A DNA stretch of 64,000 bases from Thamnaconus septentrionalis (taxonomy: Eukaryota; Chordata; Actinopteri; Tetraodontiformes; Monacanthidae): contig CM020510.1 in assembly GCA_009823395.1 (NCBI GenBank), positions 15,425,773 to 15,489,772 of the forward strand, read 5' to 3'. Numbering within the stretch: the first letter of the stretch is position 1; each line of letters opens with the position of its first letter. Of the stretch, positions 1 through 11,487 are shown one piece after another. The notes under the pieces were generated by a model that worked only from the letters and a program-made list of their open reading frames with translations, made no database searches and was not told the origin of the DNA. The position numbers and the translations under genes are program-made.

Positions 1-58
1 GCCACCAGACCCACGATGGAGCCCAGCGTGGCCGCCGCTATCACGCCCGCATTGGAAG
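1..58 (-). CDS. esam: esam exon 6 (partial): juxtamembrane and start of transmembrane helix
   Basis: The acceptor CGACGCAG precedes CTTCCAATG. The exon completes a phase-1 codon and reads SSNAGVIAAATLGSIVGLV, then is cut by the window edge. The small-residue-rich hydrophobic run fits the ESAM/CXADR/IGSF11 transmembrane start, compare GAAVVAGAVVGTLVGL in human ESAM (from memory). The rest of the helix and the cytoplasmic tail with the PDZ-binding end expected for ESAM lie outside the window. Confidence 0.82.
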
Positions 59-3000
59 CTGCGTCGGAAGCAGATCACAGATCAGTTTGGCCCGGCTGGG
101 AGATACCACAGCGTGACAGATAAGGGACGCGTGACATTAATTATCGATTAGCTGACAACGGCTGCTATTCACTGCAACTTCAGGAATCTAGCATACGATA
201 AAAAAAAAAAAAGTGTAAATAAAAGCTGGACATGTTCCTGGGCTCAGTCACAGGATTTGATAATAATGCACGCTTGGCTGAAAGCGGCGCAAGGAGGACG
301 GCGTTGGGTGTGGCGTGCGGCTGGGCTTACGTACAGGTGATGACCTCCAGGTTAATGGAGCAGCTGTCTGAGCCGGCCGTGTTGCTGGCTCTGCAGATGT
401 ACTTCCCCGACATGCTTTTAGTGAGGTTGCTCAGCCGGAGGGTGCCGGATCTCTCATCTGCGGAGCAGGCGCACAGTCAAACACACAGTTTGTACGTTGA
501 TGTGATCACTGAAAAGAAGGGGGCTGGCGTGACTGGGCGAGAAAGCAAGTGGGAGTTAGCTACTGCACGGCCACTGAAACACACACAGAGGAAGTGGATT
601 CACGTCTCAAATACACAACATATTTCTATTAACATTTCTATTTTAACTGCAGCTAATGAACTATCACAGATGAACGCAAACAAACAAAAGACACTCAAAG
701 ATATCTCTAGTGCAGTATCTAGTCTACAGTAGCAGTCGACAGGTATTACTGGGTCATTTTTCATCAGTCTTGAACTTGTCTTTTCCCTGGAGGTCCAAAA
801 GTCACTTTTTTTTCCTAAGAATAATGACTCAAAAATTGTTGCTCAACCTTTCTGAAATGTGTGCTAAAATATAAAGGCCGGGTAATCAGGCCTTTGAGAT
901 GTCACAAAGGGCACTGTTACCATCTCGCAGGTTAGTGACAGCCAGGTTCTTTCTGCCCTCTGAGGCCTCCTGCTTTCGTCTCCTTGCAAACGTGAGGAAA
1001 ATCCAGCAGGAAGCTGATATCGAGCATTTCTTTTTTGAAGAGCGGCTTTAAACAGAGTGCTAAATGTATTTTTATCATTATTATTATTATTATTTTTTTA
1101 ATCTGCAGATTTTTAAGACCCAAGATTGACCCAATGGAATTTGGTGTGTAAAGCAAATACCTGCTTGCACAGGAGTTCTTGTTTCATTCAACCTCTCATA
1201 TCAAATGCTAGACGCTACAAATAACTGTGAAAATACTCATTCCTATGTTTTCTCCCTCCAGCTTTCCCTTGTTGATATAATGATGTCACGTGTATCACGC
1301 TCATCCGCGCCAGCGTTGAATCTTCATGCCGACACCCTTAATCCAGAATTTAATCCACTGTTGGCTGGCAATCAATAGCTGCAATATGTAGCGTGCCGCT
1401 GGCGGGGCAGTTGTGATATCTGTCAGCAATTTTTTTTTTTTTTTGTGAGTTTTAATGTATCCGCGCCCCGGTGGTGACACAGCGCTAAGTGCATGTTGCG
1501 CCCATGTCGGCGCTCGCCGTTTCCATTCCTTTTCAATCCGTTCCTCTTCGCACATCTGCTCCTCAAATGCTCTGTTGCTGCAAACACAGGCTGTGAAAAA
1601 TAAACAAGCTTTGACCGGGACTTATGACAGCAAATCCTTTGAAATCCAATCTTCATCTTCTGCTTTTGCGGGGGGGATCCTAAGAAAATGAGAGTGGGTT
1701 GGCGCCTGTTGGGTAAACCCACCCCCTCTTGAAAGCGTTGTTTAAACTGGGAAGGCTGAAGCTGTTCTACTGGGCACGCAGCGTCTCGGCAGAAAATAGC
1801 CCCAAAAACGCCTCACGGTGGATTCTTCTTCTGAGTCATTTCGATAGCAAACGCGAAGGTTCAGATTGTGCCGGCGTCGCGGCCGATGCTGCCGCGATCG
1901 GGCGGAAAATCCATCCCGTCCTCGCGAGCAAATAAACTGCGCCGTGTTCGAGTTTGGGTGAAAAAACGGGGCCTCGACTAATCTTTGAATTTCTCTGAAT
2001 TTTGACCGAGCCATCTGGTGCCGAACGGCGCAAGGTTAATCAAGGCAGCCGCACGACCTCCGAAACCGCAGCGACTCGGCGCCAGTTCAGAGTCCACTGC
2101 CACTCTGTGAAAAGTGTGGCTGGATTGAAAAAAGGGAGACATTTTCAATTGCGCTAACCTCCCAAAAACAAAAGCGCGTCACGTCAAGTTCGGCGTCGCT
2201 TCCGAGATTTCTCCTCCCTCGGCCGTTTCTAATTGCAGGCCCTGAAAAAAAAAACAGCTGCCGAACAAGTGGACCTAATTGTGAACCATTAGCAGAACGG
2301 CAGCTGACTCTGAGCTTGGCTGCGCCTTCGGGCCCGCTCAGCGATCACGTGCCCTCGCTGGGCTGCATGGATCTGATGCTGCGGTACAGTACGGCGGCCG
2401 GCCGCCTTGCTGCTTCAACTCAAATAATGCGGCATTACATCACGCCGCCGCCGCCGCCGCCGCCGCATCGCTGCAAGGTCAATGAGCAGCATTCGTCATG
2501 AGTCTTGACGTGCTGTACGACATTTAATTAAAGTAAAACAGGAGCTGTGCGCCTCCTTCGCGTCCGATCTGAACGGCGTTAGCGGCGGTGATTCATGACA
2601 AGATGAAAAAAACGCGGCCGGTCACGTGATGAAAATAGCTTCCCATTCCCAGCATGTGATCAGATCCCTCGTTATAATAATAATTATTCACTTTCATTTT
2701 ACAAGCAAAGTTGAATCAATAGGTCTGAAGTGGAGTTAATTCCACGTTGGGACATCTACAGCACCACAGGGCCGACACGCTGCAGGCTACACACTTCTGT
2801 TCACTCTGCAGTCACCCGCTGCCTCCATTCACACGCCATTGTGCCGCAAAGCGCTTTAAGACGGGAGCCACTAAAGCCACCTGAGCATTACCATCTCCAT
2901 CACGACCAATCGCCCACCGGGTGCGTAAATCAGCAACTTGAGATACGGGGGCGGGTGACACGTCGGAGGGCAGGCGGGGCCGTATGTCAAGGCCCAGGGG

Positions 3001-3859
3001 GGGGGGTCGAACCCGCTAGCCGCTTCGCTCGGGGACGACGGCGCAGCCAGAGTTGGAACAGCATTAGCCGAGTTTGAACAGGGCTTTGGAGCTGGTTGAT
3101 TTTCTATCTGTCTGAGCCTGGCCAAAACCCAGCGCGTGTCAACCGAGTGACCTTCAGTGATTGGAAACAGCTGCCGCTAACGAGCGCTTACGAGATTTAC
3201 CTTGCATCACCTGTAAATCTTAATAATTAGATTAGCCAATCGAAACCTGCTTTCTTCGCCGCGCTTCAAGAGGCTGAACCGGAGAATTTCTCAGGGGTCC
3301 AGACTCCTACGATCGACTCTGCATTAAAATGGCATTTCCAAACAGACTGTATGTTCCCTGGGGATATATTAACACGCCCTGAATCCTCACCCTTTTTCTG
3401 TTTGGGGGTCACATGACCTTAACCTGGGGAGCGTGGAGATCCTGGGAGCGCGGCGGAGATGAAGGCCTTGGGAATATTTATGCCCCCGGATGTCACACAA
3501 TGGCGGGATGAATGGATGCAACAGGATGGCAGCCGCGTCAAGGCGGCACCCCCCCAAGATTTAAAGGTCAAACGCAACCGGCGGGTAACACTTTGTTCTC
3601 TCGCCACCGAGACAAATGAATGCAAATCACGCGGAAGCAACAAGCGATTAACTGGACCAGTTGGATTGCTCTGTTATCCGACGGTGGTGAACAAAGGTAA
3701 ATTGTGAGGTTGACATTTTTTTTTACCTTTAAAGCTTTTTTTCCCACAGCTTATGGTCGTGATTAAGGGTGTGACATGTTGACTCGAGAGACCATGGAGA
3801 CCATAACTGGTGGGCTCGGTGCAGGTGAGGATGGGACGGAGCCGGGGGAAATCAGCCGA

Positions 3860-3910
<51 letters not shown>

Positions 3911-6900
3911 CTCACCCATGAACCCGAGCACTAGCAAGGGCTGGGGGCAAGATCTCCATTCTGAGTATTATTTTTTTTTTACATATTTTTTTCATGGCAG
4001 CCGGATGGTGAGGAGAGAAGGAGAGATGACAAAGAACAGGTGAGCATGAATGAGAAGGTGGCGGCTGGAGGAAGGAGGGAGGGAGAGGCGGCCGCAGTTT
4101 CACCAAAATCCATTTAATGCCTCTCAGCGGTGCTGATCAAGTAATGACACTTGTTAGAGTGGCAGGCGACTTGGAAGGACAGGAAATGAAGAGTGCCAGG
4201 AGAGGATCAGCGGCGAGAGACAGAGAGATTGCAGGAACAGATAAGCAGCGACAGGCAGAGTCAAGATCGAGTGTCATGTCGGAGACAGCGCGGATGAAAA
4301 AAAAATAAAAAAAAACAGAGAGCGGGCGGGTCGAACCTCGGACTGCAAGACAGCGCAGCGACACGTGCCGCCGCAGCAGAAAAGCCCCGGGGCACAATCA
4401 GAGGGAGTAGTTTTCATTTCATGAATCTGAGGACTTTCCCACTATAAAGGGATGAGGGCCAGAGTTCAAAGCAGTTAAGTCAATACTCAATCAATCAGCC
4501 TAAGTCCTGCTGTTCAGAAACAGATGGTGCTTTCCACCGTGGCCTCCGACGGCAAAATAATGTTGCGCCAAAAGAGTTTTCAAAAGGAATTATTGTTTCC
4601 TTGGATCTGCGTTTCAGCGAATGGGCCGCGGGGAGGTCTGTGATGTCACAACCTGCCCGTGGCAGAGGAATAAGACAGGCTTCTGTTTCACAGAGGAAAC
4701 AAAATGACTTCCTGTGCCAGTCATTGTGAAAAATTCTGTGTGTATTAAGTTTCTTGTAAATATCTGATGAACAGTTCCTCTATTAAGATCACTTTGACAG
4801 AAGAAATAAGAAGAACGTTTTATGGTTGGATACACAATACAGGTCTCGATGAGCACTTGTAAAATTTTTTTACAAAACTTTGATGTTCCATAAGGGTTAG
4901 GGTAAATATCGCAATAAAAAACTGGTAATGGACCTGAACTTTGAAAAACCCCTCAAATATGGCTGAAAGGTTTTTACCCTCTCGTGAGGTGGTGTTTCAG
5001 ACGCAGAGGTATATCACAAAAGTGTCATGGAAACATTTTTTTTTGTTTACAGCGGACCTGACGTACGTGGTCACATGACCAGTTCACTTCAAGTGAAAAT
5101 GGTGCGTTATGTTTGGACTGAGGAGGACACGGAAGATTTTTTTTTTTACAAGTAATCAAAGAGAAAAATATAACAACTATTCTTGACAGCAAACAAACAA
5201 ACAAACAAAAGCAACCGTAATTCTCGTAAATCACATCCCGTTTACGTCTCACGAAATTCTCAACGAGATTTTACACAGAATTACAGGCCATGTGCTTCAC
5301 ACCATTCAATAGAAACACCTGCAAATCGCAATTGTGCTTTGTGTAATTTTTAGAAATATCGCTTTTATTTTGCAAAAAACTGTAATGGAAACGCAGCTAC
5401 TAATGAATGACTGCAGTACCGCCGAACGCCACAGACCGCTTGGGGGGGCAACAGAGTGTGTGCTTGTGAGCCAGACTGTGTTTCAGTACTCACTCTGCAT
5501 CGGGGAGAAGAAGACCTCGGACACGGGCGCCGCCTTCGTCCACTTGTACTGCGGGAGCGGCTTCCCCTGACCGGACTTGCAGCTCAGAGTCACGTTGCCC
5601 TTGAGCACCGGGTCTCCTGCCACGGAGCACACCGGCGGAGACGGGGGGACTGCGGGGGGGGAAGAGGCACGCAACATGTGACAGCGATCGCACCGCCGCT
5701 GACCCTCTGAACTTGATCTTTAGGCTTTAATCCGCTGTGGACAAACTCCGCTGCTGTTGACAATAACAACCGTGCGCCGTTGCAAGTGAGAAAACGAGCC
5801 GAGCGGCGTTTAATCGCTTGACCTCGGTGACCTGGTGAAGCCGTGACGCGGCGGCTGACTTCAATTTGCGATTTCTTACGGAAACGCTGGACGTTCTCCG
5901 CGTTACCTTTGACGTTAAGGCGTATCTGTCCAGAGATGGCGGGAGCTCCGGGGATGATGACGATGCAGATGTAGAGCCCGGAGTCGGACTCCTGGGTGTT
6001 GTTGATGTAGAAGGAGATGTTGGCGGAGGGCATGGCCACGCTGAAGCCCACCCGCTTGGTGAACTCGTTCTGGCCGAAGCCGACCTGACCGGAGTTGAAA
6101 TTGATCACCTGGACAGAGGAGCGCACTCAGAGACAGACTTCCTGAACATACGGTGTGCAATTTATTTCTTCACTTTATTGCATTTTAAACTGCCATTTAA
6201 GGATATACAGATTAAGCATATCACAGAAATCAGCGTCCTTCATAAAGATAATCCAGACATACAGATGGCCGGTGCTGAATTTTAGGCTGATTTTCTATTT
6301 GAGATAAGCTCGCGGGCACTGGGCGCTGACACGGTTTAGATTATTTTAATCATGCTAAGAACCACACACATTGCGACACACACGTACGCAAATGTGCGTG
6401 GCTCCAGCGGGGGCTTCGTGCTCGGGCCGAGGAAGTGAAGCGCCATTAGCGGCATCCCTTCGTTAATGACGTACATGGCTTACGATACGAATTAGACGCT
6501 GACGCTGGTGTTGGATGTAATCATAATCCGTACAGGTCATGATTTTTTTTTTTTTTAAAACTTTATAAAATCACTGGATGGCTGCATCTGGATGCAATAG
6601 TGTCATGCAATTCTTAAAAAAAAAAAAAGCGCACATAATCTTGCATGCACTCAGGCTTTGCATGTCGATGGACTTGTACATAGATTTACAGTATTTTCCT
6701 TTATAAAGTCCAATTTAAACGGCAATTAATGGATTGAAAACCTTTTTTGTTTTAAACAGGTAAATCCATCTGCCTCCTGTGTTCATTTTTCAGTTGTAGA
6801 AGTTTGTCAAGTCAGTGGGTTAATGAGTCAAACACCACTCTGAAGCCGTCATATATTTACAGGACATGTAGACCCAACACTTTCACTACCGCAGCAGGAT

Positions 6901-7168
6901 TAGCCAGCACACTGTACTGAATTATAATCCCTTTAAAGCTTCCCTTTGTTTTCCCAACTAAAGATCAGAACGGGGTCAACCGTCCGGTTGATCCCGGCAG
7001 ATTTTCGTTTTGAACTTCTCACCGGTTTGGTTCCGTTCCCAAAGAACTGCCACGTGACGGCGTTCTTGGAAATGTCAGAGTTGGGGCTGTACCAGGCGTG
7101 CAGGACCACCATCTGGCCCTTGACCACCTCTATCTCGCTCCTGGGGATCTCCACCGCATGGGTGTCAC
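1..7168 (-). CDS. esam: ESAM-like Ig-superfamily adhesion receptor, five internal exons (partial gene)
   Basis: Minus-strand exons at 7023-7168, 5907-6108, 5494-5649, 335-457 and 1-58 join in frame (phases 1-0-1-1-1) to encode a V-set domain, a C2-type domain and the start of a transmembrane helix. ESAM is a homophilic adhesion protein of endothelial tight junctions and platelets in the CTX/CAR/JAM-like group. Diagnostic points seen here: the V-set B strand reads VVLHAWYS, with no cysteine, paralleling VVLPAWYT in human ESAM (from memory), whereas CXADR and IGSF11 keep the cysteine. The C2 domain contains SEVFFSP, like ESAM QTFFAP, and SMSGKYICRASN, like ESAM SMAGVYVCKAHN. N-glycosylation sequons are NGT, NIS, NNT, NVT and NLT. 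The signal-peptide exon is not securely placed, and the cytoplasmic tail lies left of the window. IGSF11, CXADR and VSIG2 are alternatives but fit less well. Whether this is the a or b teleost paralogue cannot be decided. Confidence 0.85.
335..457 (-). CDS. esam: esam exon 5: second half of C2-type Ig domain
   Basis: The 123-bp exon has acceptor CTCCGCAG and donor CCT|GTACGT. A nearby alternative, GTAAGC four bases downstream, would break the frame to the next exon. It encodes SGTLRLSNLTKSMSGK, then YICRASNTAGSDSCSINL and EVIT. The F-strand cysteine and the extra G-strand cysteine typical of the CTX family are both present, and NLT is a sequon. Intron 4, which separates it from exon 4, is about 5 kb (458-5493) and is the longest intron seen in the gene. 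Confidence 0.88.
2444..2466. repeat. (CCG)n trinucleotide repeat
   Basis: About eight perfect CCG units within esam intron 4, in a locally GC-rich patch. Confidence 0.9.
3861..3908. repeat. (TG)24 microsatellite
   Basis: 48 bp of uninterrupted TG inside esam intron 4. Open frames across it (Cys-Val or Thr-His runs) are artefacts. Confidence 0.98.
4990..5398. mobile_element. MITE copy 1 (TIR ending GGAAACGCAGCT)
   Basis: From about 5010 it aligns closely with 39560-39937: shared blocks ATCACAAAAGTGTCATGGAA, GACCAGTTCACTTCAAGTGA and CAAGTAATCAAAGAGAAAAA, and the same right terminus TAATGGAAACGCAGCT at 5383-5398. That terminus is the inverted complement of the left end of copy 2, so the family is a terminal-inverted-repeat non-autonomous DNA transposon. 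The left terminus of this copy is degraded (GTGTTTCAGACGCAG), so the start is approximate. It has no coding capacity. Confidence 0.75.
5494..5649 (-). CDS. esam: esam exon 4: first half of C2-type Ig domain
   Basis: The 156-bp exon has acceptor CCCCGCAG and donor A|GTGAGT. It encodes the VPPSPPVC linker, the B strand GNVTLSCKS, the C-strand tryptophan in QYKWTK, and SEVFFSPMQ. The extra cysteine in PPVC pairs, in CTX-family receptors, with a second extra cysteine at the domain end (found in exon 5 as SDSCSINL). The FFSP segment is the residue run that most specifically recalls ESAM rather than IGSF11 or CXADR. Confidence 0.88.
5907..6108 (-). CDS. esam: esam exon 3: C-terminal half of V-set domain
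   Basis: The 202-bp exon has acceptor TGTCCAG and donor AAAG|GTAACG. It encodes 67 residues plus one base. Visible landmarks are the D strand (KRVGFSVAMPSANISFYI), sequons NIS and NNT, and the F-strand signature ESDSGLYICIV with the one V-set cysteine. The G strand ends IRLNVK. The V-set cysteine has no B-strand partner in exon 2, so the canonical disulphide cannot form. The exon ends in phase 1 and joins VPPSPP of exon 4. Confidence 0.88.
7023..7168 (-). CDS. esam: esam exon 2: N-terminal half of V-set domain
   Basis: The 146-bp exon begins after a CTGCCAG acceptor and ends CCG|GTGAGA. It opens with two bases completing a split codon, then encodes 48 residues from DTHAVEIPRSE to NGTKP. It carries the A-to-C strands. 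The usual B-strand cysteine is replaced (VVLHAWYS), the C-strand tryptophan is present (VTWQFFG), and NGT is a glycosylation sequon. The exon ends in phase 0 and joins the next exon at TKP|VINF. In mammalian ESAM the mature protein also begins close to this point, so the preceding exon should carry the signal peptide. Confidence 0.87.
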
Positions 7169-7708
7169 CTGGCAGGACAAAGGAGAGAAAGAAAAATATT
7201 TTAGGCAACTTTTTAAACCTGATTTATAGTAACTAACTATTTCAAAAATACATTAGAAACAACATCTTCAAGATTGTCTTATTGTCTCAAACAGCCCAAG
7301 TGGACACGCAGTCAGTTGCCAATAAAAAACAATATAGAAACAAGACATCAAGCAAAGTGGACAACTAGGGTCTAATGCTAGTTTGACCGTGAACTGAAAG
7401 TTTGACAGTTCTCGCTGTAAGTGCTGTAGGTGGATCCCACTGAAGTACAAAATGGTTCATTAAGATAATTTGCTCAACAAAAAAACACAAAAAACCCATT
7501 TCATCCCTAATCTAATTAGTGAAATTAGAAATAAGCTGTCTTTCATATAAATTGTGTCTTCTTAGAACATTGATGCAGTTGTAATGACCTCGTAACACTC
7601 AAACTTTACAAGAAGAAAGAAAGGCAAGGTACAGTTTGCATATGTGGGATAGTTTCTTTTGCAAGGCAACTTTCATCTTTAAGGCAACTCCAGGCAGAGC
7701 AGCCGGCC

Positions 7709-7733
7709 AGCAGCAGCAGCAGCAGCAGCAGCA
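7709..7733. repeat. (CAG)n trinucleotide repeat
   Basis: About eight CAG units in the likely first esam intron. Confidence 0.9.
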
Positions 7734-8052
7734 GAATTTCTTCTCAGAACAAAAAGAAACAAACCATAAACTAATCTCCTGACAGAAAAGGTACAGACAG
7801 ATGTCTTTCAAGCAAATCTTGAAGCGCTGCTCCTGTACGGATTAGCAAAGGAGGGCCAAAAACAAAAAATAAAAACCTTAATCATGAGGGCTTTAAGGAT
7901 TTTGTTGTTCATCTTGGAGTACATGAAGAAATGATGAAAAACGGGCAATAACAAAAAAAGTGAAAATTATTTCCATGGAGCAGGACATCATGAGCAGGAG
8001 GAAGGAGGGACGATGAGCGGGCAGGAAGTGGACGAGGGAAGAGAGAACTCAC

Positions 8053-8131
8053 AGAGCGCCCAGTCGCCTGAACCGGACAGCTGCACCTGGATCAGCTGAT
8101 CCCAGCACTCGGTGTCCACTTGAATCTCCAG
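8053..8131 (-). CDS. Candidate upstream exon of the esam-like gene
   Basis: Bounded by AAG on the acceptor side, about 25 nt after a long pyrimidine tract, and by the strong donor CTCT|GTGAGT. It is open in the frame KLEIQVDTECWDQLIQVQLS and ends in phase 1, exactly what exon 2 at 7168 needs, giving GDWALC|DTHAVEI. The frame stays open upstream to an ATG at 8266, passing through a phenylalanine run read from the T-rich tract. It does not resemble a signal peptide or the ESAM N-terminus I remember, and phase agreement alone occurs by chance about one time in three. It could be a chance open frame in the first intron. Confidence 0.3.
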
Positions 8132-8279
8132 CTTGGACGGTTGATTTGAAAAAAATAAGAAAAAGAAAAAAAAGGACCCTACCAAGATATACAGAAAAAA
8201 ACCCCCCAAATCTTCCCTTTCCTTCCAGCCGAGTCCTGTCAGTGCCACTGCCGCGCAGCCTCCCACAAGCGGTCAGATG

Positions 8280-8301
8280 GACGGACGGACGGACGGACGG
8301 A
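8280..8301. repeat. (GGAC)n tetranucleotide repeat
   Basis: Five tandem GGAC units upstream of the esam-like exons. Confidence 0.85.
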
Positions 8302-8628
8302 GAGCATTATGATGCATAGACGGCCAGCTGCAATCTCCACATCTGTTCAGCTGGGCACGCCTTCCTCCTTTGCAGACGGGAGAATTAGGCGATTGGTGGC
8401 AGCGGCGGTGGCGGCAGCAGCCAGGGCGGCCGGGTGGGGTTAGCGCACGGACGCTTGGGAGGGTGGGTTCGCACGGAGGGTGAGTTCGCACGTGCAAGAG
8501 AGAGCTGAGGTGTTTTGCAAAACTACAGCAGGTAGAAACAAAGAGGTGCGGACTCCGTGTTTGGGGTAGTGACACAGTTTGCTCCGCACCGACTGGCTGA
8601 TGTCTTATTTCTCCTGGGACGGAGTGAC

Positions 8629-8629
<1 letters not shown>

Positions 8630-8678
<49 letters not shown>

Positions 8679-8690
8679 GACTGCTGCTGC
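8630..8690. repeat. (CTG)16 with a CGA interruption
   Basis: Sixteen uninterrupted CTG units (8630-8677), then CGA, then three more CTG. A polyalanine or polyserine reading is possible, but no gene context supports coding. Confidence 0.95.
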
Positions 8691-8699
8691 TCCGGCGCG

Positions 8700-11432
8700 T
8701 CCCTTAATTTATGAATCTTTGAATCTGGTAAGTCCTGCTGACTAATCCCAAAACAATCCCGGGCTAAATCCTTTCACCTCACGTTACAGCTCAGCTGGAA
8801 ATGGATATGATGCGACACATGGTCACTTGGCCCCGGAACGCTGCCGATGCTGACATCGCCCGCCGCTGCATTTACATTCTCTAAACTGCTATTAGCAGAT
8901 CGCTTTTTTTTTTTTTGTGCGCGACATGTCGGCATACATGCCGTGCCATCTGTGTGGCTCTGGCACGTCATGGGTTTAAAAACTGAGGCACGTGAGCGGA
9001 AAATATGTTGCTGGGCACTGGGCCGAAGGATAGAGAAATCTTGTTCTTTTATATAAAAAAAAAATGTAATTTAAAATATAGTAATGTGAAGAGTCTATTT
9101 TCTTGCTGCTCCGCTGTGGTTAATAAAGAAGGGTTACAAATATAAATAAATGGGTACACATCTGTCATGGTTTCAGTATTAGAGATTAATATTTGGGTTC
9201 TCACCTGTTTCTCGTTTTATTTTGAAGGTCCCCTCCTTCTGTTCCCCACCTCCCTTTTCCTTCTCTACCACCCATGGACACGTAAGCCACTGTGACCTAT
9301 TTGCCCCATTTGTCTTTTGTTGCGTATGTCTGTGATTACTCTCTTCTGACTCAGTGTCGCTGGATCCTCTTTCTTTGGAATTTGTTTTTTGGATTATACT
9401 GTACACCCCTAAGCCTTTTGACCTTCACCTTTAATAAATTTTTGCTGCACCGTAACTCCGCCTGCTGCAACAAAAAAAACCCTGTTCTCTGTGTTTTTCA
9501 CAATCATCATGACAGGGGAAAGACAGATGTTTGAAACTCGGCAGATTGGATGAGGTAGCAAGAACACAGCAGAGTTTTTTTTTTATTTTATTTTTTTTTA
9601 TTTTGACACCGACGGGGCATTTTTGTGGAGAGTAAAGGAAATCTGAAGATATGCATCAATATGAAATAATAATGAAATTATTAGCGGATCAATATGTTCA
9701 GTGGTGCGATGTGGAAACTTAGCCTCAAGCCTTTGGGGAACTCATACTGAATGAACAGTGAAGAAGAAAAACTTGCAGAATAAATATCCATAAAATATCC
9801 TAAAATTGATCACAGTGATTTTTTTTGTCTTCTTCTGAAGTAACTGAACAGTCAAATTGATGAACAATGGTAGGAATAAAGCTGCTAAAATGAAGTCAGC
9901 CTTGATTAAAAAAAAGAAAAAGGGTCCTTGTTTTAGTGTAGGTGCAGTGCAAATCTATGACATCTAGTGGCGAAATTCATTTGCATAGAGCTCCTTTAAC
10001 CATGGCGAGTCCACTGGAAGGATAGAAACACATACTGTTAGAAGACAACATTAATTATCTTTTTGTGTATTTGTGCTGGAACTATACTTTTTATTGAAAT
10101 AGTCTAATTTCATTCCATTTTTAGCACTCCATTTAACATTCCATTTTAGTTGTGACAGACTGGAGATCGTGTGTGCAGTTCAGCATCTTGTTAATGGCAA
10201 TATTTGGAGACTATATGCCTGTGAGTGGATACCGACGCGCTTATTTGTTGTCTAACGAACGATGTTAGGATGATGACAGAGTGCATATTTTCATGTTTAG
10301 TAAAGTTTTGATTCCTCTTGCATAATTGCTAATCATCGTTTGCTAAGTAGCTTGCAGTGTGGAGTTGTGCAATTTTCAGAGATCTGCTTTTAGTTGAAAT
10401 GATATGCCCTAGCTGTGTTTTTGAGTGTTTGAATGATGCCCGCAGTCGATTTAAGTGACATTTGAATTATATGGAAATATTGTAAAGAGTTGATAGTGAT
10501 CATTTTTTGTTGTATGTTTTACTACAGTTTTACAAAAGTTGAGAGTGGATTCAACCACACTGTAGGAGATGGAAATGCAAGGAAATCAGTAAAAAAAAAA
10601 AACCTTAAACTTCCAAGCTTCATTGGATTGTCTGACATGTTAACTATCGGTCTGGTTTGACATCAACTCAAGCGAGGACGGAATAGTATTTTTCTAATTT
10701 GTAAAACTGCAACCGTTGCAAAGCTGTAGACAGCAACACGCAGACACGTAAAACATAGACAAGGAAAATATAGATTCACACCCCTAACAGGGCAGCACGG
10801 TGCACAGGTGGATTACATTCCTGCCGCCGACTCGGAGGCGCTGATTTTATCATCAACACATTAAATTGAAAATCCTCCGCAGTCTAATCACAAAGCATGT
10901 TCTTGCATCTCGCCTTGTATCTAAGCCAGCTGTTGGACATGCATGCATGAGATTGGTTTTTGTCATCATTGTCACCATCGTTGTCATCATCACCGCCGCC
11001 GCCCTCCACGCCCAATGTCGCCCGTGTTTGATTCGTAATGTACACGACACCGGACTATAGACGGATCATCTTTGTTTCCCCAGAACATAGACTTTACCCC
11101 CACAGATCCTGTTAGCGCTCCGGTTTTCATTTCCACCAGCTATTGTCTCTGCTGCCGCCGCGACCAATGAGCCGCCGTGTTTGCGCTGTGACGGTTACGT
11201 AACGGCATCCGTAAAAAAAAAACGGAAAAAAAAAAAAAAAGAGAAAAACTGTCTCGTTTTATCTGGAGCTGCGATTGCGCCTACGTGTGGGGAAGCGGCT
11301 GTAAATCTCTCTCCTTGAATAATGCCATAAAGTGCAGGGGAACAATCAGAGGGGATCAGGTTTTTCTTTAGGTTGAACGATGCGGCCTTTTGCTCCTTCA
11401 TGTGAATGCGGTGAATGCCGGCAGTGATTCTG

Positions 11433-11487
<55 letters not shown>

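Larger units (their letters stand above)
458..5493 (-). other. esam: esam intron 4 (about 5 kb), repeat-bearing
   Basis: No exon is recognised on either strand. It holds GC-rich patches (about 1,750-2,120 and 2,880-3,080), a (CCG)8 run at 2444-2466, a (TG)24 microsatellite at 3861-3908, and a MITE copy near its 5' end (about 4,990-5,398). The other esam introns (59-334, 5650-5906, 6109-7022 and 7169 onward) show nothing beyond T/A homopolymers and a (CAG)n run at 7709-7733. Confidence 0.7.

Noticed and set aside
3674..3937. Open frames coding Thr-His or Cys-Val runs at the TG/CA tracts (also 24.2, 37.3, 40.9 and 60.7 kb)
   Set aside because: They are translations of dinucleotide repeats with no gene context.
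5590..6126. 178-codon frame reading through exon 3 into intron and exon 4 in another frame
   Set aside because: The real exons are shorter and bounded by consensus splice sites; the read-through is an artefact.
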